From: Clostridia bacterium
GTDB taxonomy: Bacteria; Bacillota; Clostridia; Oscillospirales; CAG-272
Assembly (NCBI GenBank): GCA_900753285.1
Contig: CAADYN010000109.1
Span: forward strand, 1-8,463
Length of the DNA: 8,463 nucleotides
Direction of reading: 5' to 3'
The translations under genes were made by a program, and so were the position numbers. Positions 1-5,427 of this stretch are shown here, piece by piece. Numbering within the stretch: the first letter of the stretch is position 1; every line of letters begins with the position of its first letter. The notes beneath the pieces are model-generated. The model was not told the origin of the DNA. It saw nothing but the letters and a program-made list of their open reading frames with translations, and did not search any database.

Positions 1-187
1 CTCCGCACTTGTAAGCAACAGCGTGTCTTCCGAGAGCTTCAATTTCAGCGACGACTTCGTTTGCTTTTTGTTCGTTTGATGCATAGAGGAGCGCAATGTC
101 GGCTCCGTTTTCGGCAAGCTTGAGGCAAACCGCACGACCGATACCGCGCGAGCCGCCTGTAACTACCGCAACTTTTCCATTAAGCAT
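1..187 (-). CDS. fabG: 3-oxoacyl-ACP reductase FabG, N-terminal part (cut by window edge)
   Basis: NADPH-dependent 3-ketoacyl-ACP reductase, the first reductive step of each type II fatty-acid elongation cycle, cytoplasmic. Only the first 62 codons are in the window. They begin MLNGKVAVVTGGSRGIG, the short-chain dehydrogenase Rossmann start with the TGxxxGIG dinucleotide-binding loop at residues 10-17. The alternation that follows (helix, then IALLYASN near residues 31-38) is the usual beta-2 region. The catalytic Ser-Tyr-Lys residues lie beyond the edge and cannot be checked. The ATG at 187-185 is preceded by GGAGG at good spacing. It starts 15 bp after the fabD stop, so it is very likely co-transcribed. 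Other SDR enzymes share this N-terminus; the fab context makes FabG by far the best call. Confidence 0.93.
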   Translation of the reverse strand, partial: MLNGKVAVVTGGSRGIGRAVCLKLAENGADIALLYASNEQKANEVVAEIEALGRHAVAYKCG

Positions 188-202
188 AATACTCCTCCGT
201 TA

Positions 203-1108
203 TCAGAGAACTTCCGAAACGATTTTCTCTATTTCTTCGGGAGTTTCCGCGTGATATGTCTTAGCTCCGGGAACAGTCTTCTGAACGAACTTGCTCAGCG
301 TCTGACCGGGACCTACTTCGATGAATGTGTCAACGCCGCTCTCAGCCATAGCGCGGACTGTCTTTTCCCAGAGAACGGGATGATTTATCTGCGCCTGCAT
401 GGTTTCAACCACGTTCTCGTAAGGAGCAGCGTTTCTGTTTGCGTATACCGTCGTCACGGGAGACTTGATATCGCAGGTGCTAAGGAACGCACCGAATTCT
501 TCCGACGCTTTGTCCATGAAGGGGGAGTGGAAAGCACCGCTGACAGCGAGAGGAATAACTCTTCCGCCGGCTTCGGTGAATTCCGCTTTAGCATCGTTCA
601 GGGCTTCCTTTGTTCCCGATACCGTAATCTGACCGGGGCAGTTGTAGTTGACGGGGTAGAGTCCGCTGTGGGATGCGCAGATTTTCTCAACAGTTTCGCC
701 GTCCAGCTTCAAAACAGCCGCCATAGCAGTTTCAACGCCGGGATCGGCACTCATGAATTCACCGCGCTTGCAGACAATACGGAATCCTTCAATATAATCA
801 AAAGCACCGCCGAAAGAGAGCGCGGGAATTTCTCCGAGAGAGAATCCTGCAAGAGCGGAGGCTTCAATACCGTTCTTTTGGAGAATCAAAGCCGCAGAAA
901 GCTCTGCAAGATAAAGAGCAGGCTGAGTGTTTTCGGTTTTCTTTAAGTCGTCCGCCGTGCCGTGGAATGATATCTCGGTGATACCGGGGAATATCTTCTC
1001 GGCGTTTTCGTAAAGCTCGCGAATTTCGGGATACGCTTTGTAGAGCTTTTCACCCATTCCGGGGTACTGTGCGCCTTGACCGGGGAAAATTATTCCGATT
1101 TTAGCCAT
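203..1108 (-). CDS. fabD: malonyl-CoA:ACP transacylase FabD
   Basis: Transfers malonyl from malonyl-CoA to the phosphopantetheine arm of ACP, supplying two-carbon units for fatty-acid elongation in the cytoplasm. The protein is 301 residues, a normal FabD length. Visible family features are FPGQGAQ (8-14, with Gln11 at the oxyanion site), the nucleophile elbow GFSLGE (88-93, Ser90), Arg115 in KRGEFM, NYNCPGQ (154-160), catalytic His194 in SGAFHSPFM, Gln240 before INHPVLW, and EVGPGQTL (264-271). The elbow has Phe where many FabD proteins have His (GHSLGE); all catalytic positions are kept, so it should be active. AGGAG lies 7 nt before the ATG. The gene start overlaps the fabK end by 19 nt, suggesting translational coupling, and the TGA stop is 15 bp before fabG. 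Confidence 0.96.
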   Translation of the reverse strand: MAKIGIIFPGQGAQYPGMGEKLYKAYPEIRELYENAEKIFPGITEISFHGTADDLKKTENTQPALYLAELSAALILQKNGIEASALAGFSLGEIPALSFGGAFDYIEGFRIVCKRGEFMSADPGVETAMAAVLKLDGETVEKICASHSGLYPVNYNCPGQITVSGTKEALNDAKAEFTEAGGRVIPLAVSGAFHSPFMDKASEEFGAFLSTCDIKSPVTTVYANRNAAPYENVVETMQAQINHPVLWEKTVRAMAESGVDTFIEVGPGQTLSKFVQKTVPGAKTYHAETPEEIEKIVSEVL

Positions 1109-2046
1109 TTTGTTGCTCCTTTCAAGAGGTTTTCCGCGTCATTGCAAATCTCTGTTACAATCTCTTCCGCAGACTGTTCCTTGTTCAGCATACCTGCAAT
1201 CTGTCCCGCGAGGAAACATCCGGCATCCTTGTCGCCTTCAACCGCAGCTTTTCTGAGCGCACCTACGCCGAGAGCGGCAACGGATTCGGGAGTAGCCTCC
1301 GCTGAATACTCGAATGTTGTAAAATTTCGGCTGAATTTGTTTTTGAGCTGACGGCAAGTGTTTCCGCCGAATCTTCGTCCTGTCGCGATAGTGGAGGTGT
1401 CCGTCGCCGCGAGAACCATCTTCTTGTAATTCTCGTGAACACGGCATTCGGTTGCAAGCAGGAATCTTGTACCCATCTGAACGCCTTCTGCGCCGAGCAT
1501 GAGAGAAGCCGCAAGTCCGCGACCGTCTCCTATACCTCCTGCGGCAAGAACGGGAATTGATACCGCGTCAACTACCTGCGGAACGAGAGCCATTGTGGTT
1601 ATCTCGCCGATGTGTCCGCCGGACTCCTGACCTTCCGCGATAACGGCAGATGCTCCGAAAGACTCGGCACGCTTAGCCATAGCGACTGAGGGAACAACGG
1701 GAATGACCTTAATTCCTACCGCTACCCAGTCTTTCATGTATTTTGTAGGACTTCCCGCGCCCGTCGTAACCACCTTCACGCCTTCTTCAACCACGATTTT
1801 AGCGGCGTCGTCAGCGTGAGGACTCTGGAGCATGATGTTTACTCCGAAGGGTTTGTCGGTGAGGGACTTTGCAAGGCGTATCTGTGAGCGGATGTAGTCG
1901 CCGTCAGCGTTCATAGCGGAAATAATTCCCAGTCCGCCAGCGTTCGATACAGCTGCCGCAAGATTGCCTTCCGCTATCCAAGCCATACCGCCCTGGAATA
2001 CGGGATACTTGATGCCGAGAAGCTCTGTTATGCGGGTTTTAAGCAT
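1090..2046 (-). CDS. fabK: enoyl-ACP reductase II FabK (FMN-dependent)
   Basis: Flavoprotein that reduces trans-2-enoyl-ACP to acyl-ACP, the last step of each elongation round; it replaces FabI in many Clostridia and streptococci. From the chosen start the product is 318 residues, a TIM-barrel of the nitronate monooxygenase/FabK type. Visible markers are YPVFQGGMAWI near the N-terminus, SNAGGLGIIS, GVNIML, VTTGAGSP, AEGQESGGHIGE (flavin/active-site segment with its His), VLAAGGIGDGRG and GVQMGTRFL (FMN-phosphate loops), and RQLKNKF. The family-typical C-terminal stretch GALRKAAVEGDKDAGCFLAG is present. I chose the ATG at 2046-2044 because GGAG sits 6 nt upstream and the protein then begins MLKTRITELLGIKYP; the frame is also open to a TTG at 2070-2068, which lacks these supports. 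The start overlaps the acpP stop by 8 nt and the end overlaps fabD by 19 nt. A general 2-nitropropane dioxygenase is the alternative, disfavoured by context. Confidence 0.94.
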   Translation of the reverse strand: MLKTRITELLGIKYPVFQGGMAWIAEGNLAAAVSNAGGLGIISAMNADGDYIRSQIRLAKSLTDKPFGVNIMLQSPHADDAAKIVVEEGVKVVTTGAGSPTKYMKDWVAVGIKVIPVVPSVAMAKRAESFGASAVIAEGQESGGHIGEITTMALVPQVVDAVSIPVLAAGGIGDGRGLAASLMLGAEGVQMGTRFLLATECRVHENYKKMVLAATDTSTIATGRRFGGNTCRQLKNKFSRNFTTFEYSAEATPESVAALGVGALRKAAVEGDKDAGCFLAGQIAGMLNKEQSAEEIVTEICNDAENLLKGATKWLKSE

Positions 2047-2272
2047 TTTTTTCTCCGACAAGAGTTTCAATCTTCTTTACGAGGTCGCCTACTGTAGCGA
2101 TGTCGCTTGTCATTTCAAGTGTGATGGAGAATTCGTCTTCAAGGTTCATAGCAAGCTCAGCGAGGTCAAGGGAGTCAATGCCGAGGTCGGAGAATTTTGT
2201 TTCGTTTGTGATATCTTCAACGGGGCAGTCGATCTTTTCGGAAATAAGTTCAGCAATTTTTTCGAAGTACAT
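2039..2272 (-). CDS. acpP: acyl carrier protein
   Basis: Small acidic carrier that holds growing acyl chains on a 4'-phosphopantetheine arm. It is 77 residues, the standard ACP size, and a four-helix pattern is apparent. The prosthetic-group site is the DSL motif in LGIDSLDLAEL, with the attachment Ser at residue 34. The C-terminal helix is VGDLVKKIETLVGEK. The ATG at 2272-2270 has only a weak GTGAG-type ribosome binding site (AAAGTGAG about 8 nt upstream), unusual for such an abundant protein. The stop codon lies inside the beginning of fabK (ATGCTTAA shared), and the fabK ribosome binding site lies within the last acpP codons, so the two are probably translationally coupled. A 61-bp AT-rich gap separates it from fabH and may hold an extra promoter. 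Confidence 0.97.
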   Translation of the reverse strand: MYFEKIAELISEKIDCPVEDITNETKFSDLGIDSLDLAELAMNLEDEFSITLEMTSDIATVGDLVKKIETLVGEKNA

Positions 2273-2300
2273 AGTGGTATCTCACTTTCTTTTTCTATAA

Positions 2301-2329
2301 ATTTAAATTTGTTTTTGTGGATATATCAA
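2301..2329 (-). promoter_or_regulatory. possible internal promoter upstream of acpP
   Basis: In the 61-bp gap between fabH and acpP the minus strand reads TTGATA (2329-2324), 17 nt, then TTAAAT (2306-2301). These match the housekeeping -35 at 5 of 6 positions and the -10 at 4 of 6. A perfect 12-bp palindrome AAATTTAAATTT (2299-2310) overlaps the -10. A secondary start here would raise ACP above the rest of the operon. The gap is very AT-rich, so a chance match is quite possible. Confidence 0.3.
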
Positions 2330-2333
2330 AACA

Positions 2334-3290
2334 TTACCAACGGATTATCGAAGCCGCGCTTGCGAGTCCTCCGCCGAATGCCGTGAACAGAATGTTGTCG
2401 CCTCTCTCAAGCTTTCCCGCACGGTTGAGCTCATCGAGAGCCATAGGAATACTTGCGCTTGATGTGTTGCCGTATTCCTGGATGTTTACATAGAATTTAT
2501 CGAGCGGAATTCCGCTTCTTCTGGATGCTGCGTCGATAATTCTGAGGTTGGCCTGGTGGGGAACAACATACTTGATGTCGTCGATTCCCATTCCGGCTTT
2601 TTCGAGAATTGTCTTTATGTCGTGGCTGATGCTGTTTACCGCGAACTTGAAGGTTTCCTGACCGTTCATGAAAACGTAAGGCTCGCCGAGACTCTCTCCC
2701 TTGTAGAAAGGAGATTTTCCGGCAGACGCTGGTATTCTGATAACCTCAGCTCCGCCCTGTACGTTGAAGTGAGACGCAAGATAGTTGTCACCTTCTTCAA
2801 GCACAGCCGCACCCGCACCGTCGCCGAATATTACGCAGGTGGAACGGTCGCTCCAGTCTATAATACGGCTCATTCTCTCCGCACCGATAACAAGAGCTTT
2901 CTTTACTGTTCCGCGAGCGAAATAACCTGCCGCCGTTTCAAGGAGAAACAGGAATGCCGAGCAAGCTGCGCTGATGTCATAAGCAAGACAATGTACGCCG
3001 AGTGCTTGCTGAACGAGACAGGCAACTGTAGGACAAATGTAGTCGCCACTGACTGTGGAAACGAGGATGAGGTCAAGCTCTTCAGGTTTAATTCCGCTGT
3101 TTTCAAGCGCAGCCTCAGCAGCCTTAACTGCCATATCCGCGGTGGTTTCATCTACGGAAATGTGCCTTCTTTCAATACCGACTCTCGTCCTAATCCATTC
3201 GTCGTTAGTCTCAACCAGCTTCGAGAGATTGTCGTTTGTTACAATGTTTTCCGGAACGTACATACCTGTTCCGGCTATACGAAAGCTCAT
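2334..3290 (-). CDS. fabH: 3-oxoacyl-ACP synthase III FabH
   Basis: Condenses acetyl-CoA (or another short acyl-CoA primer) with malonyl-ACP to start fatty-acid synthesis; cytoplasmic homodimer of the thiolase fold. It is 318 residues, normal for FabH. The Cys-His-Asn catalytic triad is intact: Cys110 in DISAACSAF, His245 in VVPHQANLRI and Asn275 in YGNTSSASIP. Other family markers are GTGMYVPE (7-14), NDEWIRTRVGIERR (29-42), FGDGAGAAVLE (155-165) and the C-terminal FGGGLASAASI. The ATG has AAGGAG 8 nt upstream. It begins 24 bp after the end of the glycosidase gene with no terminator between. In related operons FabH often follows a MarR-type fatty-acid repressor; none is in this window. Primer specificity (straight or branched) cannot be read from the sequence. 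Confidence 0.96.
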   Translation of the reverse strand: MSFRIAGTGMYVPENIVTNDNLSKLVETNDEWIRTRVGIERRHISVDETTADMAVKAAEAALENSGIKPEELDLILVSTVSGDYICPTVACLVQQALGVHCLAYDISAACSAFLFLLETAAGYFARGTVKKALVIGAERMSRIIDWSDRSTCVIFGDGAGAAVLEEGDNYLASHFNVQGGAEVIRIPASAGKSPFYKGESLGEPYVFMNGQETFKFAVNSISHDIKTILEKAGMGIDDIKYVVPHQANLRIIDAASRRSGIPLDKFYVNIQEYGNTSSASIPMALDELNRAGKLERGDNILFTAFGGGLASAASIIRW

Positions 3291-3314
3291 TGGAATACTC
3301 CTTAAAAATATTTA

Positions 3315-4277
3315 CTAAATTTCGCCTGACGGGGCTTTGTGAAGAGTGTCAAGCGGGGGAACCTTTCCCATTACTGGATATCCGGTTTCGTCAAAGTTAA
3401 CCTTTTGTATGCAGAAGTAGCGCGGAGCAACTACCGCCTTTTCATTGAACGAAAGCATTACGTGATATGCGCACCAAAGCTCCTTTCCGTCGGGAGACTT
3501 AAAGAACGAAGCGTGACCAGGTCCGTATGTGTCCTCTCCGTGAACAAAGATAGGTTCGGGATGCTTTACCCAGGAGTCCGACGAACACATATCTCCGCCC
3601 TTATATTCGACAACACCGAGACAGTAGTCGTTTGACCAGCATCCGTTGCCGGAATATATGATGAACAGTCTCTCGCCGCTCTTGACGAAGAAAGCACCCT
3701 CGTTAATCTTGCTCTTGCCGATGTAAGGGGGAACAAGCTCCCACGGATATTCGGCAACTGCAACAACAGCGCTTTTTTCGCCGAAGGTATACGGATTTGC
3801 CATCTCTCTTATCTCAAGCCGCTGATTGTCTTCCGCAGATGAGTGTGAGTAGCAGATGTACTGCTTTCCGTTTTCATCGGTGTAAATTGTCGGGTCGATG
3901 GCAAACAGGTCGTCGTCGAGCTTGCCCTTGAAGATAAAGCCGTCAAACGGGTCTGCGGTGAGCGATTCCATAACAAACAGTCTCTTCTGTCCGTCGCCGG
4001 GAGTGATAGAGCCGCTTGTGTATATGTACCACTTGCCATTCGGAGCCTTGTGCATCTCCGGAGCCCATACGCAGCCGTAGATTCCGTCCTTTTCGTTCAC
4101 GCGGAACACAACAAGAGTGTCCTTATCCGTGAGAATACTTGCGGCGTGGCGGCTTCTGTAAAGCTCAAGTCTGTTTCCGCAGGTGAAAAGCGCGTAATAA
4201 TATCCCGTTTCGGGGTCATATGTCATGAACGGGTCGGGAGCGTCGCGCATCTCAAGAGGATTTTTGAATTCTGCCAT
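3315..4277 (-). CDS. glycoside hydrolase family 43 protein, cytoplasmic, probable arabinosidase/xylosidase
   Basis: Five-bladed beta-propeller glycosidase of 320 residues. The three acidic catalytic residues expected for GH43 are visible: Asp15 in DAPDPFM (base), Asp128 in FAIDPTIYTDENG (pKa modulator) and Glu193 in INEGAFFVK (acid). WAPEMHK (71-77) is the usual blade-2 marker, and His255 in YGPGHASFF fits the central metal-coordinating His. Known GH43 activities are alpha-L-arabinofuranosidase, beta-xylosidase and endo-arabinanase; the substrate cannot be fixed here. There is no signal peptide or membrane segment, so it should act on imported oligosaccharides in the cytoplasm. The ATG at 4277-4275 has AAAGGA 8 nt upstream. 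It is the first gene of an apparent operon whose remaining members are all fatty-acid genes, 24 bp ahead of fabH. It ends with TAG followed directly by TAA. Confidence 0.9.
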   Translation of the reverse strand: MAEFKNPLEMRDAPDPFMTYDPETGYYYALFTCGNRLELYRSRHAASILTDKDTLVVFRVNEKDGIYGCVWAPEMHKAPNGKWYIYTSGSITPGDGQKRLFVMESLTADPFDGFIFKGKLDDDLFAIDPTIYTDENGKQYICYSHSSAEDNQRLEIREMANPYTFGEKSAVVAVAEYPWELVPPYIGKSKINEGAFFVKSGERLFIIYSGNGCWSNDYCLGVVEYKGGDMCSSDSWVKHPEPIFVHGEDTYGPGHASFFKSPDGKELWCAYHVMLSFNEKAVVAPRYFCIQKVNFDETGYPVMGKVPPLDTLHKAPSGEI

Positions 4278-4307
4278 ATCTTAGTCCTTTCTGCAAAGTC
4301 TGTATAT

Positions 4308-4342
4308 TTGTAACCTTGTATTTCGGTTGTAATCTTTGTATT
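4308..4342 (+). repeat. imperfect tandem direct repeat upstream of GH43
   Basis: Two near-identical copies, TTGTAACCTTGTATT (4308-4322) and TTGTAATCTTTGTATT (4327-4342), start 19 bp apart and differ by one substitution and one inserted T. They lie 31-65 bp upstream of the GH43 start codon, where a promoter, leader or operator would be expected. The spacing is close to two helical turns, so both copies would face the same side of the DNA. No known regulator motif was recognised. Confidence 0.6.
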
Positions 4343-4379
4343 ACTGTAAGTAAGTGTTGCTTAATTGAAAAAGGTTACA
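4309..4379. repeat. 9-bp inverted repeat TGTAACCTT / AAGGTTACA
   Basis: TGTAACCTT at 4309-4317 is the exact reverse complement of AAGGTTACA at 4371-4379, with 53 bp between the arms. The left arm is also part of the first direct-repeat copy, so the same core occurs as a direct near-copy at 4328 and inverted at 4371. This suggests a multi-site operator or looping arrangement rather than a hairpin. It is short enough in AT-rich DNA that chance cannot be excluded. Confidence 0.45.
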
Positions 4380-4424
4380 CGAATTTTCAAAAAAATCAAA
4401 AATTAATATTTTCACAATATTCCA

Positions 4425-4453
4425 TTGCATATTTCATTTTTTTATTCTATAAT
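4425..4453 (+). promoter_or_regulatory. housekeeping-type promoter of the ECF sigma gene
   Basis: TTGCAT (4425-4430), a 17-bp spacer, then a perfect TATAAT (4448-4453). A second overlapping TATAAT occupies 4453-4458 but is too far from the -35. Transcription would start near 4460, giving a leader of about 30 nt that contains the ribosome binding site. The match is to the vegetative sigma factor, not to an ECF-type AAC/CGT promoter, so the sigma gene is probably not solely self-activated. Confidence 0.75.
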
Positions 4454-4488
4454 ATAATGTAATCATTCGATAAGAGGGAGGTGGGAAA

Positions 4489-5010
4489 GTGCCTGTTGAT
4501 ACCGAAACGTTTGAAGACATATACACAAGCTATTTCAATCGAGTGTACACTTTTCTGTTCCGAATGTGCGGGAATGAGGATCTCGCCGAGGAGCTGACGC
4601 AGGAGACGTTTTTTCAGGCGTTCCGTTCCTTCTATAAATTCCGCGGAGACAGCGAGCTTTTTACATGGCTTGCGTCCATCGCTAAGTTCACGTTTTTCAG
4701 CTATGTGAGAAAGAACCGACGCGAAACAGATTTTATCAATACCGATCCGTGGAACAGCCTTATCATAGGGGACGACGAAACCGACCCTGAGAAGATAGTA
4801 CAGAAAGAAGAAATGGCTGCCGCCGTGCGAAAGGTGCTTGACAAAATTCCCGCGAAGTACCGTGACGTAGTGGTGCTGAGAATATACGCGGAGCTGCCTT
4901 TTTCGGAAATCGCGGAGTCCTTGAAAATAAGCGAAAGCTCGGCAAAGGTCTTGTTTTTCAGAGCAAAGAAAATGTTATTGGAGGAATTGAAGCATGAAAA
5001 TCTCGTGTGA
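4489..5010 (+). CDS. ECF-type RNA polymerase sigma factor
   Basis: Redirects RNA polymerase to a specific promoter set, normally held inactive by the partner anti-sigma factor. It is 173 residues, the standard ECF size, with the two essential domains. Sigma region 2 covers about 7-80, including DLAEELTQETFFQAF (31-45) and the -10-melting and recognition segment WLASIAKFTFFSYVRKNRR. Region 4 covers about 108-166, with the helix-turn-helix LPFSEIAESLKISESSAKV (136-154) for -35 recognition. An acidic linker (GDDETDPEK) lies between them. Translation starts at a GTG (4489-4491) behind GGGAGGTG at optimal spacing. The gene overlaps the next by 17 nt. It is divergent from the GH43-fab operon, which could be a target, though no ECF-type promoter was recognised there. 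Confidence 0.93.
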   Translation: MPVDTETFEDIYTSYFNRVYTFLFRMCGNEDLAEELTQETFFQAFRSFYKFRGDSELFTWLASIAKFTFFSYVRKNRRETDFINTDPWNSLIIGDDETDPEKIVQKEEMAAAVRKVLDKIPAKYRDVVVLRIYAELPFSEIAESLKISESSAKVLFFRAKKMLLEELKHENLV

Positions 5011-5323
5011 TATGGCGATAGATTTAATACCGCTTTATAAGGACGGCGCCGCAAGCAATGACAGCAGACGCGCTCTTGAAGAACACCTTGCCGGATGTAA
5101 GGAGTGCTCGCGGATATTCCGAAGCTACTCTCGCGATACATCGGGAATACGTCCGCGAAGCTACCTTGAACCGACGAAAAGCCTTGAGCGAAAATATTCC
5201 CACCTCGCGGACACTCTCCACAGAAAGCACATGACCGATACATTTTCAATGGTTCTCTCCGTTGCGGTAACTGCCGGAGCTGCGGTATATGTCCTGATGA
5301 AAGCCTCAAAAAACGATAAATAA
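4994..5323 (+). CDS. short zinc-finger transmembrane anti-sigma factor
   Basis: Predicted partner that sequesters the ECF sigma factor at the membrane. It is only 109 residues. The N-terminal part carries the zinc anti-sigma signature: Cys5 and then His31-x3-Cys35-x2-Cys38 (EEHLAGCKECSRIF), typical of the zf-HC2/ZAS fold that clamps sigma. The middle (about 45-80) is basic and polar. One hydrophobic segment at about 84-102 (SMVLSVAVTAGAAVYVL) is a membrane span followed by a seven-residue Lys-rich tail, so there is almost no extracytoplasmic sensor domain. This predicts an N-in/C-out protein whose release needs another membrane protein, or redox/zinc sensing through the Cys-His site. The ATG at 4994 has GGAGG 9 nt upstream, inside the sigma gene, and overlaps it by 17 nt, so translational coupling is likely. 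Confidence 0.87.
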   Translation: MKISCDMAIDLIPLYKDGAASNDSRRALEEHLAGCKECSRIFRSYSRDTSGIRPRSYLEPTKSLERKYSHLADTLHRKHMTDTFSMVLSVAVTAGAAVYVLMKASKNDK

Positions 5324-5328
5324 AATAA

Positions 5329-5412
5329 CTCCTGCTATCCCGCACTGACCTCCGTTGTTAGATTTTCAGTCCAACTCTTTGGGGCAGTGCAAAAGACAGC
5401 AGGAGCTTTTTT
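5329..5412. terminator. two-tier stem-loop, probable bidirectional terminator
   Basis: The 104-bp gap between the convergent anti-sigma and GH38 genes holds nested inverted repeats. The outer stem is CTCCTGCT (5329-5336) with AGCAGGAG (5398-5405). The inner stem is GCACTG (5342-5347) with CAGTGC (5385-5390), extended by CC/GG after a one-base bulge. A further GTTG/CAAC pairing is possible (5354-5357 with 5372-5375). On the plus strand the outer stem runs into CTTTTTTATTCTTTT; on the minus strand it runs into TTATTTTATTTA. It lies 5 bp after the anti-sigma stop and about 20 bp after the GH38 stop, so it can serve both. The large structured interior is more than a simple terminator needs. Confidence 0.75.
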
Positions 5413-5427
5413 ATTCTTTTGTTTTTA

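Larger units (their letters stand above)
4278..4488. promoter_or_regulatory. divergent intergenic region between GH43/fab operon and ECF sigma gene
   Basis: A 211-bp AT-rich region with no gene that must contain control signals for both divergent units. The right end carries a near-consensus promoter for the sigma gene. The left two-thirds hold repeated TGTAA-type motifs. On the minus strand I see no convincing -35/-10 pair for the GH43-fab unit; the best candidate, TTGATT-17-TAACCT ending at about 4373, is weak. No riboswitch or attenuator hairpin was recognised. Confidence 0.6.

Noticed and set aside
251..946. Long open frame (231 codons) on the plus strand opposite fabD
   Set aside because: It lies wholly antisense to a clear FabD, has no recognisable domain, and is explained by codon bias in the real gene leaving few antisense stops.
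2044..2070. Longer fabK beginning at a TTG (2070-2068)
   Set aside because: The ATG at 2046-2044 has a well-spaced GGAG and gives the normal FabK N-terminus; the extension would add eight residues atypical of the family.
2556..3305. Long open frame (249 codons) on the plus strand opposite fabH
   Set aside because: Antisense to an intact FabH with all catalytic residues; the translated sequence is Cys/Arg/Val-rich and low in family-like patterns.
4309..4379. TGTAAC motifs as ECF-type self-promoters
   Set aside because: No CGT-like -10 element is found 15-17 bp downstream of any copy in either direction.
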